Below are positions 45,600 to 54,677 of a stretch of 64,000 nucleotides of DNA, piece by piece. Below the pieces are notes generated by a model. It was not told the DNA's origin. It did not search any database and saw only the letters and a program-made list of their open reading frames with translations. The stretch comes from Acidovorax sp. Leaf78 (GTDB lineage: Bacteria; Pseudomonadota; Gammaproteobacteria; Burkholderiales; Burkholderiaceae_C), in NCBI RefSeq assembly GCF_001422735.1, contig NZ_LMLZ01000022.1, positions 423,666-487,665 on the forward strand, in the 5' to 3' direction. A program made the position numbers and the translations under genes. The first letter of the stretch is position 1, and every line of letters begins with the position of its first letter.

Positions 45600-46208
45600 T
45601 TACTTCAACAAGCCTTCGGCCTTCATGGCCTCCTGCACCGCAGGGCGGGCGGCCACGCGGTCACGGTAGGCGGCCAGGTTCGTTAGAGCGGAAATATCCA
45701 CGTTGGTCGGCTTGGCCCAGTTGGTCACGGTGAACAGATAACCGTCGGCCACGGTGAACTGGTCGCCCATCAGGTACTGCTTGTCGGCCAGCTGGCTGTC
45801 CACCCACTGCAGGCGCTGCAGCAGCTTCTCGCGCGCCATGGTCTTGTATTCCTCAGGCGTGGCGGGGTTGAACAGGGGGCTGAAGCCCTTGTGGATTTCG
45901 GTGCCGATGAAGGTCAGCCATTCCTGCAGGCGGTAGCGCTGCAGCGAGCCGTTGGTGGGCGCCAGCATCTTCAGGGGCACCTGGTCGGCGATGTACTGCA
46001 CGATGGCCGGGCCTTCGCGCAGGCGCGTGCCGTCGTCCAGCTCCAGCATGGGCACATAGCCCAGCGGGTTGATGCTGTAGTAGTCGGTGCCGTCCTGCAG
46101 CTTGTGGCTCTTGGTGCTGGCGAGCACGGGCGTGAAGGCCAGGCCCGCCTCGTGCAGGGCGATGTGCGGGGACAAAGAGCAGGCGCCGGGGGAGTAGTAC
46201 AGCTTCAT
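45600..46208 (-). CDS. gstA: Glutathione S-transferase, beta class
   Basis: 202-residue cytosolic GST. The N-terminal thioredoxin-like domain has MKLYYSPGACSLSPHIALHE, with Cys10 that defines the bacterial beta class, plus NPLGYVPMLELDDGTRLREG and AIVQYIADQ. The C-terminal helical domain has YLMGDQFTVADGYLFTVTNW. It conjugates or reduces electrophiles with glutathione. It closes a minus-strand run of small redox genes; 115 bp separate it from the aldolase gene, so it may have its own promoter. Confidence 0.94.
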   Translation of the reverse strand: MKLYYSPGACSLSPHIALHEAGLAFTPVLASTKSHKLQDGTDYYSINPLGYVPMLELDDGTRLREGPAIVQYIADQVPLKMLAPTNGSLQRYRLQEWLTFIGTEIHKGFSPLFNPATPEEYKTMAREKLLQRLQWVDSQLADKQYLMGDQFTVADGYLFTVTNWAKPTNVDISALTNLAAYRDRVAARPAVQEAMKAEGLLK

Positions 46209-46323
46209 GATGAAAAGGTCCTTCTGAGAAAAGTGACGAAAAGCCCCGCATCCTATGCCTTGCGCATGACCCTTGCCGTCGTCTTGGGGTGTGCGGCGTT
46301 GTGGGACGCCCCCTGCACAAGCC

Positions 46324-47094
46324 TCAGCTGTCGTAGCCGGGCGCCTCGCGCTGCACCTTGCGCAGCAGCGCAGGCCACGCAAACGCGCCGCCCAGGCCGC
46401 CGGTCTGCACGCGCATGGCCTGGGCCACGCTGCTCACGATCTGCGGGTTCACGGCCGTGAGCTCGCCGCCGGCCTGCGCATCGATCTGGATGCGGCAGGT
46501 GTTCTCGAAGGTGTACATCGACAGAAACGCATCGGCAATCGTTCTGCCCACGGTGAGCAGCCCGTGGTTGCGCAGCATGAGGAAGTTGGCCTCGCCCAGG
46601 TCGGCCTGCAGGCGCGGCTTTTCCTCGTCGCGAAAGGCCACGCCCTCGTACTCGTGGTACGCCAGCGAGCCCAGCACGAAGGTGCTCTGCTGGCTGATGG
46701 GCAGCACGCCGCCCTTTTGCGCACTGACTGCAACGCCCGCGCGGGTGTGGGTGTGCAACACGCAGCCGGCGTCGGGCCGGGCCTCGTGCACGGCGCTGTG
46801 GATCACGAAGCCCGCAGGGTTCACGGGGAAGGGCGAGTCGTGCAGCTTGTTGCACTGCATGTCCACCTTGATCAGGCTCGACGCGGTGATCTCCTCGAAC
46901 ATCAGGCCGTAGGGGTTGATGAGGAACTGGTGCTCAGGGCCCGAGACCGACTCGGGCAGCTTGGCGCTGATGTGGGTGAAGACCAGGTCACTCCAGCCGT
47001 AAAGGCTCACGAGCCGGTAGCACGCGGCCAGGTCGCAGCGCAACTGCCATTCTTCGGGACTGACGCTTTCTTGCAGGGAGGGGGTGGCGATCAT
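46324..47094 (-). CDS. Class II aldolase/adducin-family protein
   Basis: 256 residues. Metal-site histidines appear in VLHTHTRAGVAVS near residue 114 and FLMLRNHGLLTVGRTIADAF near 190; earlier segments are LVSLYGWSDLVFTHISAKLP and NPYGLMFEEITASSLIKVD. Members such as L-fuculose-phosphate aldolase cleave phospho-sugars, but this subgroup (with HEARPDAGCV and EKPRLQADL) is uncharacterised and often annotated only by family. No sugar genes are nearby. Confidence 0.9.
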   Translation of the reverse strand: MIATPSLQESVSPEEWQLRCDLAACYRLVSLYGWSDLVFTHISAKLPESVSGPEHQFLINPYGLMFEEITASSLIKVDMQCNKLHDSPFPVNPAGFVIHSAVHEARPDAGCVLHTHTRAGVAVSAQKGGVLPISQQSTFVLGSLAYHEYEGVAFRDEEKPRLQADLGEANFLMLRNHGLLTVGRTIADAFLSMYTFENTCRIQIDAQAGGELTAVNPQIVSSVAQAMRVQTGGLGGAFAWPALLRKVQREAPGYDS

Positions 47095-47239
47095 GGGGCG
47101 TGTCTCCGGATGTTGTGGACTGAAACGCCCACTGTAGGCCGCCCCGCCGCGTGGCGCTGTCAGGCAGGCTACACAAGCCGCAGAAAGGGCTATGGGCCCA
47201 GCCGGAGGCCCGCCGGGCAGGCCGGCAGACAGGCGGGCT

Positions 47240-47680
47240 TCAGCAGGCCGCAGGGCCGTCCGCGTAGATCGACGGAAAGTACCGCTCCATCAGCGACTGG
47301 GGCTTCAGCGGCGCGGTAAAGCCGAAGCCCGCATACAGGCCATGCGCGTCGCCCGTGGCCAGGGTGAAGCGGCGCAGGCCCTGCAGGCGGGGGTGGGCCA
47401 CGACGTGCTGCATCAGCACCTTGCTGTGGCCGTGGCCGCGGTGCTCGGGCAGCACGAACACGTCGACCAGGTTGGCGAAGGTGGCGTAGTCCGAGATCAC
47501 CCGCGCAAAGGCGACCTGCGACGCGCCCAGGAATCCGCCGAAGCACAGCGAGTGCTCCATGGCGCGCTGCAGCGTGGCCAGGGGAATGCCCCGCGCCCAG
47601 GTGGACTGCTCTGACAGGAAGCGGTGGATGAGCGCGGTATCGAGCTCGTCCGCGTGGGTGGTGACGCGCAGGGTGTGCAT
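47240..47680 (-). CDS. GNAT-family N-acetyltransferase
   Basis: 146 residues. The acetyl-CoA pyrophosphate loop is VLPEHRGHGHSKVLMQHVVA near residue 76; the fold starts with HRFLSEQSTWARGIPLATLQ and ends with GDAHGLYAGFGFTAPLKPQS. The STWARGIPL opening is common in a frequent, uncharacterised bacterial GNAT group. Acceptor unknown. It is 59 bp downstream of the AhpD-like gene on the same strand. Confidence 0.9.
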   Translation of the reverse strand: MHTLRVTTHADELDTALIHRFLSEQSTWARGIPLATLQRAMEHSLCFGGFLGASQVAFARVISDYATFANLVDVFVLPEHRGHGHSKVLMQHVVAHPRLQGLRRFTLATGDAHGLYAGFGFTAPLKPQSLMERYFPSIYADGPAAC

Positions 47681-47739
47681 GCGAAAAGTATACGAACGGC
47701 ATGCAGTCGGACCAGGCCGCCTGGAGTTCCCGGCCGGCC

Positions 47740-48204
47740 TTAAACCCCCACAGGCTGGGTCGGGATGGGGCTGCGCATGCCCGCGTTGAGCAGGTTCCAC
47801 GCGTTCATCACGGCGATGGCAAAGCCCAGGTCCGAGATCTCTGCGTCGGTGAAAACGGCTTTGAGCTTGTCGAACTCTTCGTCGCTCGCGTCGCTGTGCG
47901 GCGTGGCGGTGAGGATCTCGGCCCAGCGGAACGCGGCGCGCTCGCGGTCGTTGAAGAACGGTGCCTCGCGCCAGCCGGCCACGGCGTTCAGGTGGCGCGG
48001 TTCCATGCCATCCTTGACGAGGAAGTTCCAGTGCATGTCCATGCAGTAGGCGCAGCCGTTGATCTGCGAGACGCGCAGGAACACGAGTTCGGCTAGGCGC
48101 GCGCCCAGGGCGCCCTTCTTGATGGTTTCGGACACGTTGACCAGGCCCATGAAGGCCTTGGACGAGAGCTGGTGATAGGGCAGGCGGGCGGTGTGCTGGG
48201 ACAT
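47740..48204 (-). CDS. Carboxymuconolactone decarboxylase (AhpD-like) protein, ECF41 partner
   Basis: 154-residue CMD-fold protein with the redox motif INGCAYCMDMHWNFLVKDG near residue 50 (CxxC plus His), like AhpD, which reduces peroxidase disulfides. Also LNAVAGWREAPFFNDRERAA and LGFAIAVMNAWNLLNAGMR. AGGAG lies 7 bases before the ATG. ECF41 sigma factors are genomically paired with exactly this family, and the gene has a perfect ECF41-type promoter 84 bp upstream, so it is the probable target of the sigma factor at 48401. Confidence 0.93.
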   Translation of the reverse strand: MSQHTARLPYHQLSSKAFMGLVNVSETIKKGALGARLAELVFLRVSQINGCAYCMDMHWNFLVKDGMEPRHLNAVAGWREAPFFNDRERAAFRWAEILTATPHSDASDEEFDKLKAVFTDAEISDLGFAIAVMNAWNLLNAGMRSPIPTQPVGV

Positions 48205-48287
48205 GGAAAAACTCCTGGGTTGCGCTGTGGTTGAAATGAAAGGGCGGTGGGTGCGAGGCACGGGCCATCGCATTCCATACCTTTCAA

Positions 48288-48314
48288 GACGTGCGCGTGT
48301 TGTCCGGTGTGACA
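48288..48314 (-). promoter_or_regulatory. ECF41-type promoter of the carboxymuconolactone decarboxylase gene
   Basis: Minus strand: TGTCACA (48314-48308), 16 bases, CGTC (48291-48288). This is the exact motif reported for ECF41 target promoters (TGTCACA-N16-CGTC). Confidence 0.88.
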
Positions 48315-48400
48315 GCGGGCGGTGATTTTTTTTGCTGCCTCCACTCCACCTCCATCCACGTCACCACGTCACCACCACCACGCCCAGCCCCGTACCCGTG

Positions 48401-49309
48401 TCAGTCCAGCGAGAGCGGGATGCCCGCGAGCTTGTCCGGGTTGCGGATCGCGTAGATCGCCACGATGCGCTCGCCGTCGGTCACGAAGGCCTGTGCCGAT
48501 TCGAGCTGGCCGTCCAGGTAGCGCAGCAGCCCCGGCTCGCCGTTGATGAGGGCCATGCGGTAGACCACCTGCGCGCCCAGGCGGCGGAACAGGGCCCAGT
48601 ACAGGTTGGCGATGCGGAAGGGCCCCACCAGCGGCTTGGGGAAGGATGGCACCTTGCCGCCACCGTCGCCGATGAGCTGGGCGTCTTCGCTGAGCAGCGT
48701 TTCGATGGCGTTGCGGTCGCCGCTGCGGGCGGCCAGCATGAAGCGCTGCAGCAGCTGGTGGTGCACGTTGCGCGGCACTTCGAAGCGGGTGCGCGCCTGC
48801 TGCACGCGTTCGCTCGCGCGGTGCACCATCTGGCGGCAGCTGGCCTCGGTCTTGCCCAGCTGGGCCGCGATCTCGGGGTAGTCGTAGTCGAACACCTGGC
48901 GCAGCAAAAAGGCGGCGCGCTCCTCGGGCCCCAGGCGCTCCAGCACGTACATGAACGCCACCGACAGCTCGCCCGCCAGCTCGGCGGCCGACTCGGGCGT
49001 GTGCGCACCGTCCAGCTCCACCAGCGGCTCGGGCAGCCACCAGCCCACATAGGCCTCACGCTCGGCCTTGAGCGCGCGCAGCCGGTCGATGGACAGGCGC
49101 GTGACCACCGTGACCAGCCAGGCCTCGGCCGACTGCAGGGCGGCGGGGTCGGTGCGGCTCCAGCGCAGCCAGGCGTCCTGCAGCACGTCTTCGGCATCGG
49201 CGCGCACGCCGAGCATGCGGTAGGCGATGCCGAAGAGGCGCGGGCGCAGGGTGGTGAAGGGGTCGGTGGCGCAAACGCCGGAGGGCGCTGGAGGGTCTGC
49301 AGAAGTCAT
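48401..49309 (-). CDS. sigJ: ECF41-type (SigJ-like) RNA polymerase sigma factor
   Basis: 302 residues. Region 2: RLFGIAYRMLGVRADAEDVL and AWLVTVVTRLSIDRLRAL; region 4: FDYDYPEIAAQLGKTEASCR and QMVHRASERVQQAR. A SnoaL-like C-terminal domain (about 190-302) replaces an external anti-sigma factor. The ECF41 marks are all present: WWLPEPL in the linker, DGGGKVPSFPKPLVG and NPDKLAGIPLS at the end. The extension is known to tune activity. Its own upstream region has the same promoter motif as the neighbouring AhpD-like gene, implying autoregulation. Confidence 0.95.
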   Translation of the reverse strand: MTSADPPAPSGVCATDPFTTLRPRLFGIAYRMLGVRADAEDVLQDAWLRWSRTDPAALQSAEAWLVTVVTRLSIDRLRALKAEREAYVGWWLPEPLVELDGAHTPESAAELAGELSVAFMYVLERLGPEERAAFLLRQVFDYDYPEIAAQLGKTEASCRQMVHRASERVQQARTRFEVPRNVHHQLLQRFMLAARSGDRNAIETLLSEDAQLIGDGGGKVPSFPKPLVGPFRIANLYWALFRRLGAQVVYRMALINGEPGLLRYLDGQLESAQAFVTDGERIVAIYAIRNPDKLAGIPLSLD

Positions 49310-49379
49310 GGGCTGGTGCCTGGGCTGGGGGGGTGAAGCAGATCAACCGCCGCTGCGCGTTGTTTGGCCGTATGGACCA

Positions 49380-49406
49380 GACGGAGGAGACTGCCGGTGT
49401 GTGACA
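49380..49406 (-). promoter_or_regulatory. ECF41-type promoter of the sigma factor gene
   Basis: Minus strand: TGTCACA (49406-49400), 16 bases, CGTC (49383-49380), identical in layout to the element at 48288-48314. It lies 71 bp before the sigma gene start. Confidence 0.87.
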
Positions 49407-49419
49407 GCTTGGAGGAGTT

Positions 49420-49478
49420 TGCTCCTGTTTTGATAGCTGGTTGCGCTTGCAAGATGAGCGGTAGGGCCGGTTTTGATC
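49420..49478 (+). repeat. Dispersed repeat family A, full copy
   Basis: TGCTCCTGTTTTGATAGCTG, then GTTGCGCTTGCAAGATGAGC and GGTAGGGCCGGTTTTGATC. It lies directly behind the ECF41 promoter. Confidence 0.8.
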
Positions 49479-49521
49479 GTAAACCGCAGCGCGTGACACC
49501 GGTGTGGTGGCCCGTTGCAGC

Positions 49522-49797
49522 TCAAGGCCGGGACGGCGCCGCGCCCGGCTGGGTCAACCGCTCCAGCCGTTCCAGGTACACGAAAGCCGATGCGGTGCTG
49601 GCGCCGCACATCTCGGCCGACGGCATGAGCCCGCCGCACACCGCGGGGCGCTCGGGCTGCCCAAAAATGAGGCAACGCTCCCCTGCGCCCAGCTGCACGC
49701 ACCGCACCCCGGCGGGCTTGCCCTGCGGCATGCCCGGGATGGGGGAGCTGATGGAAGGTGCGGTGCAGCAGGCACCGCAGCCGGGGCGGCAGTCCAT
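49522..49797 (-). CDS. YkgJ-family cysteine cluster protein
   Basis: 91-residue zinc/iron-chelating protein. The CxxCxxCC-type cluster starts the protein: [20 protein letters not shown], followed by [31 protein letters not shown] and a helical end. This short form (CxBxARG-like) is common in Proteobacteria and lacks an assigned role. Start at the ATG 49797, immediately before the cluster. It is the last of a minus-strand run with the FMN reductase. Confidence 0.88.
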   Translation of the reverse strand: MDCRPGCGACCTAPSISSPIPGMPQGKPAGVRCVQLGAGERCLIFGQPERPAVCGGLMPSAEMCGASTASAFVYLERLERLTQPGAAPSRP

Positions 49798-49829
49798 CGG
49801 GTTGTTGTGGCTGGCTGACTGGTGGAGCG

Positions 49830-50438
49830 TCAGGCGGCGGCGCCTTCGGGGTGCAGGCGGGCGGAGGCCCACAGCACCTGCTCCACCACGCCGCGCACGC
49901 GGTCGCGGTGGGCTGGCTGCACCAGCGCGCCGGTCTCGTCAAACGCGCTACCGGCCGAGCCCAGCGCAAACGCCTTGGGCGCCAGCCAGCATTCGGCGTT
50001 GATGAGCAGCGGGGCCAGGTGGCTTTGCGAGCGCAGGCCGCCCAGTGCGCCGGGCGATGCGCTGAGCATGCCCACCACCTTGCCGCGGAAGGACTTGCCG
50101 CCGTCTTCCCAGTCGGGGTTGCCCTTGACGGGGCTGGACGCCCAGTCGATGGTGTTCTTGAGCAGGGCGGTGTAGCTGCCGTTGTACTCGGGCGAGCAGA
50201 TCACCCAGGCGGGGTGCCGCCACAGGACCTCCTTGAGCCGGATCACGTCTGCCGGCGTGCCCTGGGCTTCGAGGTCGGCGTTGTACAGCGGGATGTCGAA
50301 GTCCGACAGCTCCAGCAGCGTGACCGTGGCACCGGCATCGCGTGCGATGGCGGCGGTGGCGTGGGCCAGCTTGCGGTTGAAGGACTGCTGGCGCGTGCTG
50401 CCGGCGAAGACGAGGAGAGAGGGGGTAGTCTGGGGCAT
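49830..50438 (-). CDS. NADPH-dependent FMN reductase family protein
   Basis: 202-residue flavodoxin-fold oxidoreductase. FMN/phosphate motifs: [19 protein letters not shown] near residue 10, [20 protein letters not shown] near 82 and [20 protein letters not shown] near 123. Related enzymes (ArsH/ChrR/YieF types) reduce quinones, chromate or azo compounds; the substrate here is undetermined. The YkgJ-like gene follows 32 bp later. Confidence 0.92.
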   Translation of the reverse strand: MPQTTPSLLVFAGSTRQQSFNRKLAHATAAIARDAGATVTLLELSDFDIPLYNADLEAQGTPADVIRLKEVLWRHPAWVICSPEYNGSYTALLKNTIDWASSPVKGNPDWEDGGKSFRGKVVGMLSASPGALGGLRSQSHLAPLLINAECWLAPKAFALGSAGSAFDETGALVQPAHRDRVRGVVEQVLWASARLHPEGAAA

Positions 50439-50507
50439 GGTGCCTGCGATTGGAGCACAGGCGTGCAGCAGGAATACTGCAAGACACTGCCAAGGCGCGG
50501 GGGTGCC

Positions 50508-51062
50508 TCAGCGGTCGTGCGTGGTTGCAGCAGGCAGCCCGGGCCAGGTCCGCGTCGCGCTGCGCCATACCAGCGTACCCAGGGCGGCGGCAAACGCCGC
50601 CAGGCTGAGTCCGGCGCGCCAGAGGTTGGCGGCGTTCCACCGGTCGCGCACACCCTCCCAATCGGCCGGCAGGGCCTGGGGGTTCCAGGCTTCGGTGGTG
50701 TGGTTTTGCGGCAGGTTCACCTGCTGTGTGAAGAACACGATGCCCAACACATAGGCCGCCCCCACCAGTGCGAGCCCGCGCCACCAGCCCGCCCGATGCT
50801 CCCGCCAGGCCGCGGCCAGCGCCAGTGCACACCACACGGGCGGGCCGAAGAAGAGGGTGAAGAACAGCGCATGCCGCACGTTGCGGTTGAGGGCCGACTG
50901 CACGGTGGCGTAAGTGGCACCGTCCATCTGCAGCAGCGCCATGTTGACGTTGGCGCTGTAGGTGCCGAAGAACCCGGCCATGAGGCCCAGCCACAGTACG
51001 GCCAGGGCATGGGGTGCGAGTGCCAGTCCGAAGGGGAGGGAGGTGGGGTGGGTATGGGGCAT
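50508..51062 (-). CDS. DUF1772-like integral membrane protein
   Basis: 184 residues with four hydrophobic segments: LALAPHALAVLWLGLMAGFF, ALFFTLFFGPPVWCALALAA, RGLALVGAAYVLGIVFFTQQ and AGLSLAAFAAALGTLVWRSA. The NLPQN and WEGVRDRWNAANLWR signatures suggest the DUF1772 (anthrone-oxygenase-like) family. No function is known for most bacterial members. It follows the Crp-like gene on the same strand by about 60 bp. Confidence 0.8.
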   Translation of the reverse strand: MPHTHPTSLPFGLALAPHALAVLWLGLMAGFFGTYSANVNMALLQMDGATYATVQSALNRNVRHALFFTLFFGPPVWCALALAAAWREHRAGWWRGLALVGAAYVLGIVFFTQQVNLPQNHTTEAWNPQALPADWEGVRDRWNAANLWRAGLSLAAFAAALGTLVWRSATRTWPGLPAATTHDR

Positions 51063-51122
51063 GGTCTGGCGGTGCGGGGAGTGGCGACCTGCGCACTGTC
51101 GCCGCCTCCGGCATCCACCGCC

Positions 51123-51716
51123 TTAACCTTTGATAAGCCCCAGCTCGCTGCGCACCCGCGACAGGGTGACGTCCGTCATGCCCAGGTACGAGGCCAGGTG
51201 CCGCAGCGGAATGCGGTCGGCCCACTGGGGACGTTCGCGCACCAGCTTTTCGTAGCGCTGGCGGGCGCCGAGTTGCAAAAACTCCTGCTCGCGCTGCATC
51301 TTGCCGTCCAGCAGTGCGCAGAGCGTGCGGTGTTCCAGGCTTGCCCACGCGGGCCAGGTGGTGGCTGGCCCGCCCGTGGCCGGCCAGGGCAGGGCCCACA
51401 GCACGGTGGCGTCTTCCATCGGTTCCACGTGAAACATTGCCGGTGTTTCGCGCAGCCAGGGGGTGACAGGCCAGAGCATGCTGCCGTCCAGGAAGAAGTT
51501 CTTGTTGGACTCTGCCCCTTCGCTGTCCAGGTAGTACAGGCGCAGGGCCCCGCGCTCCACCCACCACAGGTGCTGCCAGCGATCGCCCGCTTGCAGCAGC
51601 GGTTGCCCACGCTGCAACTGCAGGCGCTGGGCGCTGGCCCACCAATCCCGAACAGGGGGCGGCGCGGAGCCCAGCAACTGGGTCAGGAACAGGGTAAGGG
51701 GCGTAGAAACAGACAC
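51123..51716 (-). CDS. Crp/Fnr-family transcriptional regulator
   Basis: About 197 residues from GTG 51716. The cyclic-nucleotide-like beta barrel is seen as LQRGQPLLQAGDRWQHLWWV, ERGALRLYYLDSEGAESNKN and FFLDGSMLWPV. The C-terminal helix-turn-helix is LRHLASYLGMTDVTLSRVRS. The start is uncertain: the frame stays open to 51857, but that would include low-complexity sequence and approach mnmG. A near-perfect parS site (51421-51436) lies within the gene. Likely regulates the DUF1772 gene behind it. Confidence 0.83.
   Translation of the reverse strand: MSVSTPLTLFLTQLLGSAPPPVRDWWASAQRLQLQRGQPLLQAGDRWQHLWWVERGALRLYYLDSEGAESNKNFFLDGSMLWPVTPWLRETPAMFHVEPMEDATVLWALPWPATGGPATTWPAWASLEHRTLCALLDGKMQREQEFLQLGARQRYEKLVRERPQWADRIPLRHLASYLGMTDVTLSRVRSELGLIKG
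51421..51436. other. parS-like site within the Crp/Fnr gene
   Basis: GGTTCCACGTGAAACA is the 16-bp parS consensus TGTTTCACGTGAAACA with changes only in one arm; its complement is identical to the rsmG site at 54476. Probably bound by ParB more weakly. Confidence 0.6.
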
Positions 51717-51877
51717 GGCCAGCGCAAAGTGGGAAAATCGCGGGTTACCCGCCGGGCGCCGGGGCCTTGTACCCAGGCTGCTGAGGCGGGCCGAGGGGCT
51801 GCGCGCCTGCCAGTCAGCGGCTGCAGCAGCACCCCGGGTTTTCATTATCGGGCCCACCAGGCCCCCGGAGTTGTCCC

Positions 51878-53866
51878 ATGTTGTACCCCCAGGAATTTGA
51901 TGTGATCGTTGTCGGCGGTGGCCATGCTGGCACCGAGGCTGCGCTGGCCGCTGCGCGCATGGGCAGCAAGACGCTGCTGCTCACGCACAACATCGAGACG
52001 CTGGGGCAGATGAGCTGCAACCCGAGCATTGGCGGCATCGGCAAGGGGCACTTGGTCAAGGAAGTGGACGCACTAGGCGGTGCGATGGCGCTGGCGACGG
52101 ACGAGGGCGGCATCCAGTTCCGCATTCTCAACAGCTCCAAAGGCCCTGCGGTGCGCGCCACCCGGGCCCAGGCGGACCGAATTTTGTACAAGGCCGCCAT
52201 CCGCCGCATGCTGGAGAACCAGCCCAACCTGTGGCTCTTCCAGCAGGCGGTGGACGATCTGATGGTGGAGGGCGACCGGGTGGTGGGCGCCGTGACGCAG
52301 GTGGGCATCCGCTTCCGGTCGCGCACAGTGGTGCTCACGGCCGGTACCTTCCTGGACGGCAAGATCCACGTGGGCCTGAACAACTACGCGGCCGGCCGGG
52401 CAGGGGACCCGCCCGCCGTGTCGCTGTCGGCGCGGCTCAAGGAGCTGCAGCTGCCGCAGGGCCGGCTCAAGACCGGCACGCCCCCCCGCCTGGACGGACG
52501 CAGCATCGACTTTTCGAAGTGCCTGGAGCAGCCCGGTGACGGCATGCCCGGTGGCGTGAACGAGGGCACGGTGCCGGTGTTCAGCTACATGGCCCATGCG
52601 CACGGCGGTGCCGCGATGCACCCGCGCCAGATGCCCTGCTGGATCACCCACACCAACGAGCGCACGCACGAGATCATCCGCAGCGGCTTCGACCGCAGCC
52701 CCATGTTCACCGGCAAGATCGAGGGCGTGGGCCCGCGCTACTGCCCGAGCGTGGAAGACAAGATCAACCGCTTTGCCGACAAGGACAGCCACCAGATCTT
52801 CCTGGAGCCCGAAGGCCTGACGACCCACGAGTTCTACCCCAACGGCATCTCCACCAGCCTGCCGTTCGACATCCAGTACGAGCTGGTGCGCAGCATGCCG
52901 GGGCTGGAGAACGCGCACATCCTGCGCCCGGGCTACGCCATCGAATACGACTACTTCGACCCCCGTTCGCTCAAGAGCAGCTTCGAGACGCGGCAGATCC
53001 AGGGTTTGTTCTTTGCCGGGCAGATCAACGGCACCACAGGCTACGAAGAAGCGGCGGCGCAGGGTTTGTTTGCCGGCATCAACGCCGCGCTGCAGTGCCG
53101 GGGCGATGCACCCTGGCTGCCCGGCCGCGACGAGGCCTACCTGGGCGTGCTGGTGGACGACCTGATCACCAAGGGGGTGACCGAGCCCTACCGCATGTTC
53201 ACCAGCCGGGCCGAGTTCCGCCTCCAGCTGCGCGAAGACAACGCGGACATGCGCCTGACCGAAGCGGGGCGTCGCATGGGCCTGGTGGACGACGCGCGCT
53301 GGGATGCCTTCAGCCGCAAGCGGGACGCTGTTTCACGTGAAACAGAACGCCTGAAGGCCACCTGGGTGAACCCGCGCAGCCTGCCTGCGGCCGAATCGGA
53401 GCGCGTGCTGGGCAAGAGTATCGAGCATGAGTACAACCTGTTCGAACTGCTGCGCCGCCCCGATGTGAACTACGCCAACCTGATGTCGCTGGATGGCGGC
53501 AAACATGCATCCGCTGATGTTTCACGTGAAACACTGGGTGCATTGGCCGAGTCGGTGTTGGAGCAGGTGGAGATTGCCGCCAAGTACGCCGGCTACATCG
53601 ACCGCCAGCGGGACGAGGTGGAGCGCGCCGCGCATTTCGAAAAACTGCGCTTGCCGCCTGACCTGGATTACCTGCAGGTCACGGCCCTGAGTTTCGAAGC
53701 CCGCCAGGTACTGAGCCGCCACCGGCCGGAGACCTTGGGCCATGCGTCGCGCATCACCGGCATCACCCCGGCGGCGATTTCTCTGCTGATGGTCCACCTG
53801 AAGAAGGGCGGCTTCAAGGAGTTTGCCGTGGCCCCGTCCAAGGCCGAAGGCGAAGTGGCGGCATGA
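51878..53866 (+). CDS. mnmG: tRNA uridine-5-carboxymethylaminomethyl(34) synthesis enzyme MnmG
   Basis: 662-residue FAD enzyme that with MnmE modifies the wobble uridine of several tRNAs. Dinucleotide-binding motif [20 protein letters not shown] near residue 10; also [80 protein letters not shown] and [24 protein letters not shown] lies 8 bases before the ATG. It leads an mnmG-rsmG-lysE-parA unit, overlapping rsmG by 4 bases. Two perfect parS sites lie in its 3' third, encoding SRETE and SRETL. Confidence 0.97.
   Translation: MLYPQEFDVIVVGGGHAGTEAALAAARMGSKTLLLTHNIETLGQMSCNPSIGGIGKGHLVKEVDALGGAMALATDEGGIQFRILNSSKGPAVRATRAQADRILYKAAIRRMLENQPNLWLFQQAVDDLMVEGDRVVGAVTQVGIRFRSRTVVLTAGTFLDGKIHVGLNNYAAGRAGDPPAVSLSARLKELQLPQGRLKTGTPPRLDGRSIDFSKCLEQPGDGMPGGVNEGTVPVFSYMAHAHGGAAMHPRQMPCWITHTNERTHEIIRSGFDRSPMFTGKIEGVGPRYCPSVEDKINRFADKDSHQIFLEPEGLTTHEFYPNGISTSLPFDIQYELVRSMPGLENAHILRPGYAIEYDYFDPRSLKSSFETRQIQGLFFAGQINGTTGYEEAAAQGLFAGINAALQCRGDAPWLPGRDEAYLGVLVDDLITKGVTEPYRMFTSRAEFRLQLREDNADMRLTEAGRRMGLVDDARWDAFSRKRDAVSRETERLKATWVNPRSLPAAESERVLGKSIEHEYNLFELLRRPDVNYANLMSLDGGKHASADVSRETLGALAESVLEQVEIAAKYAGYIDRQRDEVERAAHFEKLRLPPDLDYLQVTALSFEARQVLSRHRPETLGHASRITGITPAAISLLMVHLKKGGFKEFAVAPSKAEGEVAA
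53329..53344. other. parS site 1 (inside mnmG)
   Basis: TGTTTCACGTGAAACA, a perfect 16-bp palindrome identical to the bacterial chromosomal parS consensus. ParB (57474-58391) is expected to load here. Confidence 0.92.
53518..53533. other. parS site 2 (inside mnmG)
   Basis: A second perfect TGTTTCACGTGAAACA, 189 bp from the first and in the same reading frame of mnmG. Confidence 0.92.
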
Positions 53867-54549
53867 CGATGACGGTATCCCCTAACGACGCGTTGCGCAT
53901 CCAGCTGCAGGCGGGCGCCGAGGCCTTGGGCCTGGGCCTGGAGGATGGGCAGGTCGGCCAGCTGATGGACTTTCTGGCCCTGCTGCAGAAGTGGAACAAG
54001 GTCTACAACCTGACCTCGGTGCGCGACCCGCAGGAGATGATGACGCACCACCTGCTGGACAGCCTGGCGGCAGTGGCGCCGCTGCGCCGGCACCTCGCCA
54101 CCCTGGAGTCGCAGGGCCTGGCGGCGGGCACGGTGCGCCTGCTGGATGTGGGCTCGGGCGGCGGTCTGCCCGGGGTGGTGTTTGCGATCTGCTGCCCGGA
54201 GGTGGATGTGAGCTGCGTGGACACCGTGGGCAAGAAGGCGGCTTTCATCCAGCAGGCGGCGGTGTCCTTGAAGCTGCGCAACCTGCACGGGGTGCATGCA
54301 CGCGTGGAGACCTTGACGACACCGTTCGACATCATCAGCTGCCGCGCGTTTGCCTCGCTGCCCGACTTCGTGACCTGGTCGCAGGGCGCGCTGGCCACGC
54401 CCCACGGCGTGTGGCTGGCCATGAAGGGCAAGCACCCCGAGGACGAGATCGCCGCCTTGCCCGCGGGTGCATCGGTGTTTCACGTGGAACCACTGTCCGT
54501 GCCGGGCCTGGAGGCCGAGCGCTGCATCATCTGGTTGAAGCCCGCCTGA
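53863..54549 (+). CDS. rsmG: 16S rRNA (guanine(527)-N7)-methyltransferase RsmG
   Basis: 228-residue SAM-dependent methyltransferase for G527 of 16S rRNA. Features: [35 protein letters not shown], the SAM loop [20 protein letters not shown] near residue 91 and [20 protein letters not shown]. Its ATG overlaps the mnmG stop (ATGA), so the genes are coupled. A parS-like site (54476-54491) lies near the 3' end, encoding VFHVEP. Confidence 0.96.
   Translation: MTMTVSPNDALRIQLQAGAEALGLGLEDGQVGQLMDFLALLQKWNKVYNLTSVRDPQEMMTHHLLDSLAAVAPLRRHLATLESQGLAAGTVRLLDVGSGGGLPGVVFAICCPEVDVSCVDTVGKKAAFIQQAAVSLKLRNLHGVHARVETLTTPFDIISCRAFASLPDFVTWSQGALATPHGVWLAMKGKHPEDEIAALPAGASVFHVEPLSVPGLEAERCIIWLKPA
54476..54491. 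other. parS-like site inside rsmG
   Basis: TGTTTCACGTGGAACC differs from the parS consensus at two positions of the right arm. It is the exact complement of the site at 51421-51436. Confidence 0.62.
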
Positions 54550-54677
54550 GTTTTTTGGGGCGTGTGGACCGGCGGGTGGCACGCGAACGACGGAGCAGGG
54601 CAGGGTGGTCGCTTAAACTCGGCTGCTCATCGTGGATGCACAGCCCGCGCCACCCACCCAGCACACCGGGAGAAATC

